Origin: JANQJA01 sp040880285 | GTDB lineage: Bacteria > Pseudomonadota > Gammaproteobacteria > Pseudomonadales > Azotimanducaceae | Length of the DNA: 15,232 nucleotides | Assembly: GCA_040880285.1 (NCBI GenBank) | Contig: JBBDIT010000065.1 | Location: 1 to 15,232 of the forward strand | Direction of reading: 5' to 3' | Shown here: one piece after another, positions 7,241-15,232 of the stretch | Numbering within the stretch: the stretch's first letter is position 1 | Layout: the number at the start of each line of letters is the position of its first letter | Notes under the pieces: model-generated | The model's database searches: none | The model's input: only the letters and a program-made list of their open reading frames with translations | Told to the model about the DNA's origin: nothing | Made by a program: the position numbers and the translations under genes

Positions 7241-8719
7241 ATGTCCCTTACCACCCTTATTAAGGCCATCCAGAACATTATGTGGAAAGACGTGGGCGTC
7301 GATGGTGACGCGCAGCGTATCAGTCAGCTTTGCTGGCTGCTGTTCCTGAAAATCTTTGATGACAAAGAGCAGGAATGGGAAGTCACCGTCAAGAATTACA
7401 AATCCCCGCTACAAAGCCGTTTTCGCTGGAGCAACTGGGCAAAGAACCCGGAAGGCATTACTGGTGAAGAACTGATCGACTTCGTCAACAACGATCTGTT
7501 TCCGTCTCTCAAAAGCCTGGCCACCAAAGCCGGTGTCCCGCCCCATGGCCGTGTGGTGGGCTCCGTGTTCGAGGACGCCTACAACTACATGAAGTCCGGC
7601 ACCTTGCTACGCCAGGTCATCAACACCATTGAAGAAGACGTGGACTTCAACAGATCCGGCGACCGTCATTTATTCAACGACATTTACGAAAAAATCCTCT
7701 CCGACCTGCAGTCTGCGGGTAACGCCGGGGAATACTACACGCCCCGCGCGGTCACCCAGTTCATGGTGGATATTCTCAACCCACAACTGGGCGAGAAAAT
7801 CCTTGACCCGGCCTGTGGCACAGGCGGGTTTCTTACGTGCACCATCGAGCACCTGAAAAAACAGGTAAAGAACCCCGAAGATGACAAGAGGATGCAGGAA
7901 AGCATCAATGGCGTAGAAAAAAAGCCCCTGCCGCACATGCTGGCCATCACCAACATGATGCTGCACGGTATTGAAGTACCCAGCAATATCCGCCACGACA
8001 ACACCCTGGCCCGGCCATTGAAAGACTACGGCCCCAAGGATCGTGTCGATGTCATCATTACCAACCCGCCCTTCGGCGGCATGGAAGAGGATGGCATCGA
8101 AAAGAATTTTCTCAAGAAATACCAGACACGAGAAACCGCCGACCTGTTTATGGCGCTGATCATGCACCTGCTGAAACCCGACACCGGCAGAGCTGCCTTG
8201 GTTTTGCCTGATGGCTTTCTATTTGGTGAGGGTGTCAAGACCACGCTCAAGCGCGAACTGCTGGAAGAGTTCAACCTCCATACCATCGTACGCATGCCCA
8301 AGGGTGTATTTGCTCCCTATACGAGCATTTCCACCAACATCCTGTTTCTTGAAAAAGGCGGGCCGACCAAGGATGTCTGGTTTTTCGAGCATCCTTACCC
8401 GGAGGGCTATAAGTCCTATTCCCGCTCAAAGCCCCTGACCATAGCCGAGTTCGGTCTGGAGAAAAAATGGTGGGGTGGTGCCACCCGCCGTGGCCGCAAA
8501 ACCACCGAACACGCCTGGAAGGTCTCGCCCAAGGAGCTGGCCGGGCGCAACTACAACCTGGATTGCAAGAACCCGCACGAAGTCGAGGTGAATCACCGCG
8601 ACCCGGAAGAGCTGATGATCGAGTATCAGCAGATTGTTCGGCAGCTTGAAGCCGCGCAACAAGCGCTCAAGGAAGAACTGATGGCCTGCTTGTCGTCAGG
8701 CAAGCGGAACAAGGCATGA
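7241..8719 (+). CDS. hsdM: type I DNA methyltransferase subunit HsdM
   Basis: This 492-residue N6-adenine methyltransferase subunit forms the modification enzyme with HsdS and is required for restriction with HsdR. The N-terminal HsdM helical domain covers about 1-140 (MWKDVGVDGDAQRISQLCWL). It is followed by EYYTPR (164-169), the SAM-binding motif I DPACGTGGF (189-197), and the catalytic NPPF (275-278) in the order typical of gamma-class N6-adenine methylases. The C-terminal tail (about 445-490) is a helical segment expected to pack against HsdS. AGGA at 7230-7233 is 7 nt before the ATG and lies inside the hsdR end. The stop overlaps the hsdS start as ATGA, indicating translational coupling. 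The length and all motifs are normal, so the enzyme is probably active. Confidence 0.98.
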   Translation: MSLTTLIKAIQNIMWKDVGVDGDAQRISQLCWLLFLKIFDDKEQEWEVTVKNYKSPLQSRFRWSNWAKNPEGITGEELIDFVNNDLFPSLKSLATKAGVPPHGRVVGSVFEDAYNYMKSGTLLRQVINTIEEDVDFNRSGDRHLFNDIYEKILSDLQSAGNAGEYYTPRAVTQFMVDILNPQLGEKILDPACGTGGFLTCTIEHLKKQVKNPEDDKRMQESINGVEKKPLPHMLAITNMMLHGIEVPSNIRHDNTLARPLKDYGPKDRVDVIITNPPFGGMEEDGIEKNFLKKYQTRETADLFMALIMHLLKPDTGRAALVLPDGFLFGEGVKTTLKRELLEEFNLHTIVRMPKGVFAPYTSISTNILFLEKGGPTKDVWFFEHPYPEGYKSYSRSKPLTIAEFGLEKKWWGGATRRGRKTTEHAWKVSPKELAGRNYNLDCKNPHEVEVNHRDPEELMIEYQQIVRQLEAAQQALKEELMACLSSGKRNKA

Positions 8720-10416
8720 ATGATCTCACTCACAAGCTGTTGGAGCGGCACTTCGACACCGCTTTTGCCGCACCCGATGGCATTGCCCGGCTGCGCGAGC
8801 TGATTTTGACGTTGGCCATGCAGGGGAAGTTGGTGGAGCAGGATGCAAATGATCCGCCTGCCGGCGAGCTATTGAAAGAGATTGAGGCAGAGAAGCAGCG
8901 GCTGGTGAAGGCGGGTAAAATCAAACAGCCCAAACCGTTGCCGCCGATTAATCCGGACGAAGTGCATTATGAGCTACCGCAGGGATGGGAATGGGTGCGT
9001 CTAGGCGAAATCGGAATCATCAATCCTCGTAATAATGCAGAAGATACAGAATCTTCTGGATTCGTCCCTATGCCGCTTATCCCGGAAGGTTATTCCGAAA
9101 AGCACCAATTTGAGGAACGACCTTGGAGTGAAATCAAGAAGGGCTATACCCATTTTTCCAATGGTGACGTGGGCATGGCAAAGATAACCCCTTGCTTTGA
9201 GAATGCGAAATCCTGCGTGTTTTCAGGCTTGCCAAATGGAGTTGGTGCGGGAACGACGGAGCTTCACATTTTCAGGAATTCTTTCAACTCAGTTGTGCCG
9301 AGGTATCTACTCTATTACCTGAAAAATCCACATTACATAGCCAACACTGTGCCAAAGATGACTGGCTCTGCGGGACAGAAGCGAGTCCCTACACCTTATT
9401 TCACCGAGCAGCCAATTCCACTGCCTCCGATTCAGGAACAACACCGCATCGTTGCCCGCATCGACCAGCTAATGGCCGGTTGCGATGACCTGGAGAAACT
9501 ACGCAAGGCACAGGCGACTCGGCGCCTTGCCGTCCACGCCGCCGCCATCAAACAACTGCTCGACGCACCGGATGGCTCAGCCTGGAGCTTTATCCAACAA
9601 CACTTCGGCGAACTTTACACCGTCAAGCAAAACATCGACGAACTACGCAAGGCCATCCTCCAACTCGCCGTCATGGGCCGCCTCGTCGAGCAAGACCCCA
9701 ATGATCCGCCTGCCAGCGAATTGCTCAAGGAAATCGAAGCTGGAAAACAGCGGCTGGTGAAGGCAGGGAAAATCAAAAAGCCTAAGCCGTTGCCGCCGAT
9801 TAAACCGGAGGAAGTGCCTTATGAACTACCTCAGGGGTGGGAGTGGGTGAGGTTGGGAAGAGCCGGGGCTTTTGAACGAGGTAAGTCTAAACACCGCCCT
9901 CGTAATGACAAACGTCTGTTTGAGCATGGCGAATATCCATTCGTTCAAACGGGAGACGTTTCAAGATCAAAACTGACTGAGAATAAAATTCTCATATGTA
10001 ACAGCTACTACAATGAGTTCGGGCTAAAACAAAGTCGCCTTTGGGATAAGGGAACCTTGTGTATAACAATTGCAGCCAATATCGCTGAAACTGGATTTCT
10101 TGGAATGGATGCCTGTATCCCTGATAGCGTTGTCGTATTTTTGGGAGTAGATAAGTCACTTGAAAAACTGGTTAAGGTTTTCATTGATGTAGCCAAAGAA
10201 GACTTGGAGCACTTTGCGCCATCGACAGCTCAAAAAAATATCAATCTTGGCATCATCAATGAGTTGCTGTTTCCACTTCCTCCACTCCCCGAACAACACC
10301 GCATAATTGCCGAAATTGACCAGCTAATGGCCCTGTGTAACAGACTGGACCAGCAGCTCGGTGCAACAACCGACAAAGAAACCAAACTCCTCAACGCCAT
10401 GATGGCGCAGGTTTAG
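8716..10416 (+). CDS. hsdS: type I specificity subunit HsdS, two TRDs
   Basis: This 566-residue subunit recognises the bipartite DNA target and directs both methylation and cleavage. It consists of two half-repeats. Each has a conserved helical lead-in (LVEQDxNDPPAxELLKEIEA, at 39-58 and 323-342), the linker GWEWVRLG (90-97 and 374-381), a variable target recognition domain (about 98-235 and 382-520), and the closing motif PLPPIQEQHRIV (235-246) or PLPPLPEQHRII (520-531) leading into a coiled-coil spacer. The two recognition domains do not resemble each other, so the target halves should differ. The domains are visibly more AT-rich than the conserved segments, which fits domain exchange. It starts inside the hsdM stop (ATGA). 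The SIR2 gene begins 10 nt after its stop. Confidence 0.96.
   Translation: MNDLTHKLLERHFDTAFAAPDGIARLRELILTLAMQGKLVEQDANDPPAGELLKEIEAEKQRLVKAGKIKQPKPLPPINPDEVHYELPQGWEWVRLGEIGIINPRNNAEDTESSGFVPMPLIPEGYSEKHQFEERPWSEIKKGYTHFSNGDVGMAKITPCFENAKSCVFSGLPNGVGAGTTELHIFRNSFNSVVPRYLLYYLKNPHYIANTVPKMTGSAGQKRVPTPYFTEQPIPLPPIQEQHRIVARIDQLMAGCDDLEKLRKAQATRRLAVHAAAIKQLLDAPDGSAWSFIQQHFGELYTVKQNIDELRKAILQLAVMGRLVEQDPNDPPASELLKEIEAGKQRLVKAGKIKKPKPLPPIKPEEVPYELPQGWEWVRLGRAGAFERGKSKHRPRNDKRLFEHGEYPFVQTGDVSRSKLTENKILICNSYYNEFGLKQSRLWDKGTLCITIAANIAETGFLGMDACIPDSVVVFLGVDKSLEKLVKVFIDVAKEDLEHFAPSTAQKNINLGIINELLFPLPPLPEQHRIIAEIDQLMALCNRLDQQLGATTDKETKLLNAMMAQV
8791..9006 (+). repeat. HsdS conserved segment, first copy
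   Basis: This encodes HsdS residues 26-97. It is homologous to 9643-9858 (residues 310-381) at a constant offset of 284 residues. Short stretches are near-identical in DNA, for example around CAGCGGCTGGTGAAGG and CCGTTGCCGCCGATTAA, while many third positions differ. It is thus an old duplication that still offers patches for homologous exchange. Confidence 0.85.
9643..9858 (+). repeat. HsdS conserved segment, second copy
   Basis: This encodes HsdS residues 310-381, the counterpart of 8791-9006. It precedes the second target recognition domain. Recombination between the two copies would delete or swap the first recognition domain. Confidence 0.85.
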
Positions 10417-10420
10417 AGGT
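10415..10420 (+). promoter_or_regulatory. ribosome binding site for the SIR2-APAZ gene
   Basis: AGAGGT overlaps the hsdS stop codon and lies 6 nt before the ATG at 10427. This fixes the start and implies translation from a transcript that also carries hsdS. Confidence 0.55.
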
Positions 10421-10426
10421 GCTCGT

Positions 10427-12298
10427 ATGAAGCAAGTACTGGCTGGATCACAGTTCGCCAACACCTTCTGCTTGAAACCAGAACAATTTGCCTGGTTATT
10501 GGGTGCTGGCGCTTCGGCATCAGCGGGCATTCCAACCGGCTACTCTATGATTCTGGATTTCAAAAAACGGTTATTCTGTCAGTTGTCAAAAATTAGCCCA
10601 CGCGAAGTCGATGCAAATGACCCTTTATGGCAGCAGCGTATCGAGCTGTTCTTCAGTAAACGTTCCGAATTGCCTCCACCAGGTGCCCCAACGGAATACG
10701 CTAAAGCTTTTGAAGCTGTATATTCTACTGCGGGAGACCGCCGCACCTATATTGAGCAGGCAGTGACGAAAAGCACCCCTTCCTTTTCTCACCGTGTACT
10801 TGCCGCTCTACTGACAACCCGACGTATTCCCTGCATCTTCACAACTAATTTTGATCAATTGGTCGAGACCGCGACTACGCTGACTGATCAGTTGGTACCG
10901 GCGAATGAGCGTGCAAACATGACGACCGCAGCTATTGACAACGCAGAGCGCGCGGAACGTTGTCTGCGCGAATCGCGCTGGCCTGTTTTGGCCAAACTGC
11001 ATGGCGATTTCCAATCGGTGGAGTTGAAGAATACTACCGATGAGCTGAAGGCGCAGGATGCACGAATGCGGCATGTTCTTGTTGGTGCTTGCGCACGTTT
11101 CGGGCTAGTGATAGTTGGCTACAGCGGTCGTGATGAGTCAGTTATGTCTGCTTTGACCGAAGCCCTGGCGCAGCCGAACGCTTTCCCGGGTGGAATCTAC
11201 TGGGTAACGCGTTCGGCTCATTCCATTTTACCCGCAGTGCGCAACTTTCTTGATAGCGCTATTCAGGCCGGTGTAGAGGTGGCGCTAGTTGAGTCACCCA
11301 CATTTGATGAACTGGCGGGAGACATTGTCGATAACATATACCTGCCAGATGTTCTAATGGAGCATGTCCAGGCATCTCGTGCATTCCCTATACTCGTGGA
11401 TTTACCATTGCCTGACCGGGAGTATCGCCCTTTTCCTGTATTGCAGTGTTCAGCAATCCCAATCCTTTCAATGCCAAAGGAAGCCCGCTGCATTGAAATC
11501 AATACCGCTATCACGACGGTCCGTGCGCGGGAATTGGTCCGTGAAGTCCGGGCCAGGGCCGTTGTGGCGAGTTTAGGTCGCGAAATCGCGGCTTTTGGCT
11601 CTGATGCGGAGCTGCTTAAAGCTTTTGAGTCTGTTGGTGGGCGGGTTGCCGGCACTATCGAACTCCATCCTGCCACTGATAGCTGGGCGAAAGGATTACT
11701 TTACGACGCTTTGGTTTGGGCGCTGAGCAAACGCAAGCCATTACTACCGAGGCTGCGACGCAAAGGGCACGCACTTGTTGTGGCAAGTGGCCGACCTACA
11801 GATAGCCCTGAACGTGTGGCTTCGCGTAAAGAGCAGTTATCTCCTCTTCAGCAAGCATATTTAGTGCCTTTGACCGGTCACGTGGATGGTTGCGGCTATC
11901 CATACTACGAAGGTGTGCAGATTCGACTGGACCGTGTGGCAGAGCGCTGGTGGTGCGCATTCGAGCCTTTCACTGATGTTGACTTTCCTCGTGAAGAAAA
12001 TGGAAGTGACACTGACCATGATGAAATCAATGACAATATCCCATTACTCAAGAATCACGCCAATCTTGTGATGGATTGGCGGCGAGAACGCTGGGCTATG
12101 CGACGAAACAAGGAGTGGGCCAGCATCATTGCTGCATGGGCAAAGCTGTTGCCAAATGGTAGTAACGGTATGGTTAGGGCTATTGGCCTTGGGGAAGATG
12201 CTGGACCAGGACAGGATGCGGTATTTCAGCTATCGCCAATCACAGCATGGAGCCGGCCAAGCCATGAAGACAGTTACTTCCAGCGGAGCGGACGATGA
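10427..12298 (+). CDS. SIR2-APAZ subunit of a SPARSA short Argonaute system
   Basis: A 623-residue effector of a short prokaryotic Argonaute system. The N-terminal SIR2-like domain (about 20-300) should cleave NAD+ when the partner Argonaute recognises target. It shows the nucleotide loop LGAGASASAGIP (25-36), TTNFD with N141, LHGD with catalytic-type H192, and the late motif GYSGRDESVM (231-240). The rest (about 310-623) fits the APAZ domain, which packs against the Argonaute and helps hold guide and target. Typical APAZ features are RWWCAFEPFTDVDFP (507-521) and MRRNKEWASIIAAWAKLL (558-575). Length and layout match characterised Sir2-APAZ proteins. The start is 10 nt after hsdS, and its stop overlaps the Argonaute ATG (ATGA). 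Loss of cell NAD+ as abortive infection is known for the family; activity here is inferred. Confidence 0.93.
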   Translation: MKQVLAGSQFANTFCLKPEQFAWLLGAGASASAGIPTGYSMILDFKKRLFCQLSKISPREVDANDPLWQQRIELFFSKRSELPPPGAPTEYAKAFEAVYSTAGDRRTYIEQAVTKSTPSFSHRVLAALLTTRRIPCIFTTNFDQLVETATTLTDQLVPANERANMTTAAIDNAERAERCLRESRWPVLAKLHGDFQSVELKNTTDELKAQDARMRHVLVGACARFGLVIVGYSGRDESVMSALTEALAQPNAFPGGIYWVTRSAHSILPAVRNFLDSAIQAGVEVALVESPTFDELAGDIVDNIYLPDVLMEHVQASRAFPILVDLPLPDREYRPFPVLQCSAIPILSMPKEARCIEINTAITTVRARELVREVRARAVVASLGREIAAFGSDAELLKAFESVGGRVAGTIELHPATDSWAKGLLYDALVWALSKRKPLLPRLRRKGHALVVASGRPTDSPERVASRKEQLSPLQQAYLVPLTGHVDGCGYPYYEGVQIRLDRVAERWWCAFEPFTDVDFPREENGSDTDHDEINDNIPLLKNHANLVMDWRRERWAMRRNKEWASIIAAWAKLLPNGSNGMVRAIGLGEDAGPGQDAVFQLSPITAWSRPSHEDSYFQRSGR

Positions 12299-13749
12299 GT
12301 ATCTACGATACGTCGAAGCTGCCCCCGTTTTCCTTGCTGAATGAGCCTGAGTTGACCTTCAACCCAGAAGATACCGCACTGGACGTTAACCCACTGAGAG
12401 GGCTTGATCGTTACGGAGGATATAGCAGCGCTGTATTCTCGGTTTTCACGCCTGAACTGCGCATTGCGACAATCGGGCCTGCTAGTGGACGGCGACAATT
12501 GCGAGGATTAATTGAAATCCTCAGATCTACCCAAGCCCCCAGCGATAGAAAGCAATATGTTCCCATGTTCCGCGGATTTGAACATTCATTTGGTGTGCCG
12601 TTGGTAGCAGCTCAGACAGGCGAAGCGCACATTCGATTACCGGATGACATTGAGTCGCTGGGCAGCGAAGGCCCACCATCTTCTCGCTTGTTCCATGCAT
12701 TGAGCGCAGGGATGCAACGCCTCTCATTAATACGTGATCAATTTGATGTGGTGTTGGTACATTTACCCGATACTTGGCAAAAAGCATTTCGCGCTCCTGG
12801 TTTTGATGCACACGATTCGCTTAAGGCAATCGGGGCGAGTCATGGCATTCCAACCCAAGTTATCACTGATCGTGTTTTCAAATTCCCCTATAAAGCATCG
12901 CTGGCGTGGCGACTTTCTATTGCGCTTTACGTAAAGGCAGGCGGCATCCCATGGAAGCTGGCGCCATTGCCGAGTGTTCCGGAAAACACGGCATATATTG
13001 GATTGGCCTATGCACTAAGAGGCGATCCCAAAGAAGCTCATTATGTCACTTGTTGCTCGCAGGTCTTTGACGCCGATGGCGGCGGTATGCAATTTGTAGC
13101 GTTCGAAGCCCGTGATCCAGTTAAGGACATTGAAGAAGCTCGACGAAATCCTTTTCTAAGTCACTCAGATATGCGAGCGGTGCTTGCACGTAGCTTGAAT
13201 CTGTATCAAAAACGAAACGGTGGCTTACTGCCTCGCCGCCTGGTTGTCCACAAAACGACTTCTTTCAAGCCCGAAGAGCTAAAAGGAGCCCTGGATGCGC
13301 TTTCTTCCATTCAGGAAGTTGAATGTGTAGAGGTATCTAGCTATGCAGGATGGCGGGGCGTTTGGTTACTGCAAAGTCGTAATCCCACACTCCAACGAAT
13401 AAGTGAACCTGATGGCTACCCTGTACCGCGAGGCGCCATGTTGCAACGCTCCGGTAATTCAGCATTAGTTTGGGTTGCAGGTAATTCGCCCGCTGCCGCG
13501 TCAAGGGGAGACTATTATCAAGGTGGGAAAAGCATTCCTCGGCCAATCAATCTTGTGCGGCATGTAGGTGTTGGGCCGATTGAATTGACCGCACTTGAGG
13601 CACTTGCGTTGACTAAGATGGATTGGAATAACGATGCCCTGTACGACCCTGTCCCAGTCACGATCCGATATTCTCAAAGATTGGCAAAAACGATCGCCAA
13701 CGTCCCCACATTACCAGGGAAAGCATATGCGTATCGGCTGTTTATGTAG
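12295..13749 (+). CDS. short prokaryotic Argonaute (MID-PIWI, inactive)
   Basis: This 484-residue short pAgo lacks the N and PAZ domains and pairs with the preceding SIR2-APAZ protein. The N-terminal signature includes LLNEPELTF (15-23) and LDRYGGYS (37-44). The MID region follows with VVLVHLPD (152-159) and HGIPTQVITDRVFKFPYK (183-200), where Q188 and K200 are likely guide 5'-phosphate contacts by position. PIWI begins with WRLSIALYVKAGGIPWKLA (205-223) and carries PRRLVVHKTTSFKPEE (313-328) and LTKMDWNND (439-447). Where active Argonautes have IGxD, this protein reads YIGLAYA with A238, so the slicing tetrad is broken, as expected for this class. It should bind a guide and its target and trigger the NADase. 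GGAG at 12285-12288 precedes the ATG by 6 nt. Confidence 0.95.
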   Translation: MSIYDTSKLPPFSLLNEPELTFNPEDTALDVNPLRGLDRYGGYSSAVFSVFTPELRIATIGPASGRRQLRGLIEILRSTQAPSDRKQYVPMFRGFEHSFGVPLVAAQTGEAHIRLPDDIESLGSEGPPSSRLFHALSAGMQRLSLIRDQFDVVLVHLPDTWQKAFRAPGFDAHDSLKAIGASHGIPTQVITDRVFKFPYKASLAWRLSIALYVKAGGIPWKLAPLPSVPENTAYIGLAYALRGDPKEAHYVTCCSQVFDADGGGMQFVAFEARDPVKDIEEARRNPFLSHSDMRAVLARSLNLYQKRNGGLLPRRLVVHKTTSFKPEELKGALDALSSIQEVECVEVSSYAGWRGVWLLQSRNPTLQRISEPDGYPVPRGAMLQRSGNSALVWVAGNSPAAASRGDYYQGGKSIPRPINLVRHVGVGPIELTALEALALTKMDWNNDALYDPVPVTIRYSQRLAKTIANVPTLPGKAYAYRLFM

Positions 13750-13776
13750 TGATAGTACTTTTAGCGGGTTTGCGAG

Positions 13777-15232
13777 ATGTTTGATCTACATAACCTAGGC
13801 TGGAGCAGTTTTCAGCAATTATGTCATACGATCACACGGGAGATACTGGGGCAGACTGTGGAATCCTTTCTCGATTCCAATGATGGTGGAAGAGATGGTG
13901 CTTTCACAGGCCTATGGAAAACTGCCGGACAGGAAAGCTTTAGCGGTCAGTTTGTCATTCAGTGCAAGTTCACCAGCAAAATCAATCACGCCCTCAAAAT
14001 GTCAGATATCTCTGACGAAATTGATAAAGCGAAGAGACTAGTTTCACAGGGTCTCTGCGATTCTTATGTGCTTATGAGCAATGCTGGAATTTCTGGTACA
14101 ACAGCAGAAAAGATTCGATCAGCTTTCGAGCAAGCCGGAGTTAAACATGTCGCTACCTTAGGCTCCACCTGGATAAGTCAACAGATCCTAGAGAATAAGC
14201 GCCTGCGTATGCTGGTTCCTCGTGTATATGGACTGGGCGATCTGGGTCAGATTCTCGACGACCGCGCCTACGCACAGGCTCGAACCATTCTGGAGTCGAT
14301 GCGAGAGGATCTCGCAAAGGTTGTCGTTACTGACGCGTACCGGAGAGCGGTCGACGCGATCAATGCTCACGGTTTCGTGCTGCTCATCGGTGAACCAGCA
14401 GCAGGCAAGACAACCATCGCCTCCCTGTTAGCCATGGCGGCACTTGACCAATGGAACGCATCAACGCTCAAGCTTGACAATCCCGGTCAGGTCGTCGAAC
14501 ACTGGAACCCGGAGGAGCCGTCGCAATTCTTCTGGCTGGATGACGCGTTTGGAGTCACTCAGTACGAAGATTTTCTTGTTCGGGGATGGAATCACATATT
14601 GCCACAGGCCCAGTCTATGCTCCGCAAGGGGACGAAGATCGTTATGACCTCGCGGGATTACATATACAATCGTGCACGCAAGGATCTGAAGGAAAGCGCC
14701 TTTCCTTTGTTTAAAGAAAGCCAAGTTGTCATTGATGTACATGAACTTTCCGCAAATGAGAAACGACAGATCCTCTACAATCATCTCAAGCTTGGAAGGC
14801 AGTCTCGCTCGTTTCTCGCCGACATCAAGCCCTACCTTGAAAATGTTGCGAACCATTCACGATTTATCCCTGAAACGGCGAGGCGACTGGCTGATCCGCT
14901 TTTCACGAACGACTTATTTCTCGACGAGTATTACATAGGCCAATTTGTTGAAAGGCGAGAGCAACTTCTTCGAGATATCCTGCAGAATCTTGACATAGAT
15001 AGTAAGGCTGCACTCGCATTGATTTTTATGCGTAATGGCCAATTGGAGAGTCCCATTGAACTTCAGGCATCAGAGTCACAAGCACTTGAGCGCCTCGGAA
15101 GCGACCTCGGTAACTGTATCACTACCCTTGAAACTTTGAAGGGTAGCCTTGTACTTTTCTCAAGTGCAAGTGGCAATGCCGCTTGGGAGTTTAAGCACCC
15201 AACCATCGGCGATGCATATGCAACGCTACTTG
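13777..15232 (+). CDS. Mrr-like nuclease fused to STAND NTPase (3' end outside window)
   Basis: The frame is open from 13777 to the window end, giving 485 codons; the protein continues beyond. The first ~140 residues resemble an Mrr-type restriction endonuclease domain: LGWSSFQQLCHTIT (7-20), GGRDGAF with D40, and FVIQCKFTSK (59-68) with the Q62-x-K64 core. A P-loop NTPase follows, with Walker A GEPAAGKT (205-212), Walker B FFWLDDAFG (251-259) and a MTSRDY motif (290-295) with sensor-like R293. This fits the nSTAND3 group of STAND ATPases. Helical winged-helix-like sequence continues from about 330. Avs4 proteins share the Mrr-STAND plan, but identity to Avs4 is not claimed. An in-frame TAG at 13762-13764 makes ATG 13777 the first possible start. 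The ribosome site is weak. It lies 27 nt after the Argonaute stop with no terminator between. Confidence 0.85.
   Translation, partial: MFDLHNLGWSSFQQLCHTITREILGQTVESFLDSNDGGRDGAFTGLWKTAGQESFSGQFVIQCKFTSKINHALKMSDISDEIDKAKRLVSQGLCDSYVLMSNAGISGTTAEKIRSAFEQAGVKHVATLGSTWISQQILENKRLRMLVPRVYGLGDLGQILDDRAYAQARTILESMREDLAKVVVTDAYRRAVDAINAHGFVLLIGEPAAGKTTIASLLAMAALDQWNASTLKLDNPGQVVEHWNPEEPSQFFWLDDAFGVTQYEDFLVRGWNHILPQAQSMLRKGTKIVMTSRDYIYNRARKDLKESAFPLFKESQVVIDVHELSANEKRQILYNHLKLGRQSRSFLADIKPYLENVANHSRFIPETARRLADPLFTNDLFLDEYYIGQFVERREQLLRDILQNLDIDSKAALALIFMRNGQLESPIELQASESQALERLGSDLGNCITTLETLKGSLVLFSSASGNAAWEFKHPTIGDAYATLL

Noticed and set aside
12295..13749. Active slicing Argonaute
   Set aside because: The first catalytic aspartate position is alanine, and the N and PAZ domains are absent, as in short inactive pAgos.

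Overview
The window reads as chromosome of a Gram-negative proteobacterium, most likely a gammaproteobacterium. That placement is an inference from gene families, compact same-strand gene order, a Sec signal peptide and moderate GC. No rRNA, tRNA, integrase, transposase, CRISPR array or origin was seen. All recognised intact genes are on the + strand.

Left part (1-3527), housekeeping or metabolic genes: a class I SAM-dependent methyltransferase (114-800), an exported TPR protein with a conserved His-rich segment (1000-2514), and a DhlA-type haloalkane dehalogenase with its catalytic and halide-binding residues in place (2622-3527). Two copies of a 49-bp dispersed repeat lie just downstream of the methyltransferase and of the dehalogenase. 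Two short tandem-repeat blocks (12-mer, then 13-mer) fill the TPR/dehalogenase gap.

Boundary (3528-4095): 568 bp without an intact gene. It holds the second 49-bp repeat and a probable decayed protein fragment on the - strand. It looks like the left edge of an inserted defence island.

Right part (4096-15232), a dense one-direction defence cluster. It begins with an HsdR N-terminal fragment that stops where the Walker A motif should start, yet keeps its PD-(D/E)XK nuclease core. It overlaps a complete type I restriction-modification set, hsdR, hsdM and hsdS. Ten bases after hsdS comes a two-gene SPARSA-type system: a SIR2-APAZ NADase subunit and a catalytically dead short prokaryotic Argonaute, joined by an ATGA overlap. 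Twenty-seven bases further starts a gene that runs off the window end. It encodes an Mrr-like (D...QxK) nuclease domain fused to a STAND-type P-loop NTPase, an Avs/NLR-like architecture.

Junctions in the cluster are -8, +3, -4, +10, -4 and +27 nt, with no visible terminator. DNA modification and restriction, guide-directed NAD+ depletion and a STAND nuclease may therefore be co-transcribed as layered anti-phage immunity. Each family is known. The less usual points are the arrangement of a short Argonaute system directly behind hsdS, the motorless HsdR nuclease fragment ahead of a different complete hsdR, and the unassigned STAND protein at the end.
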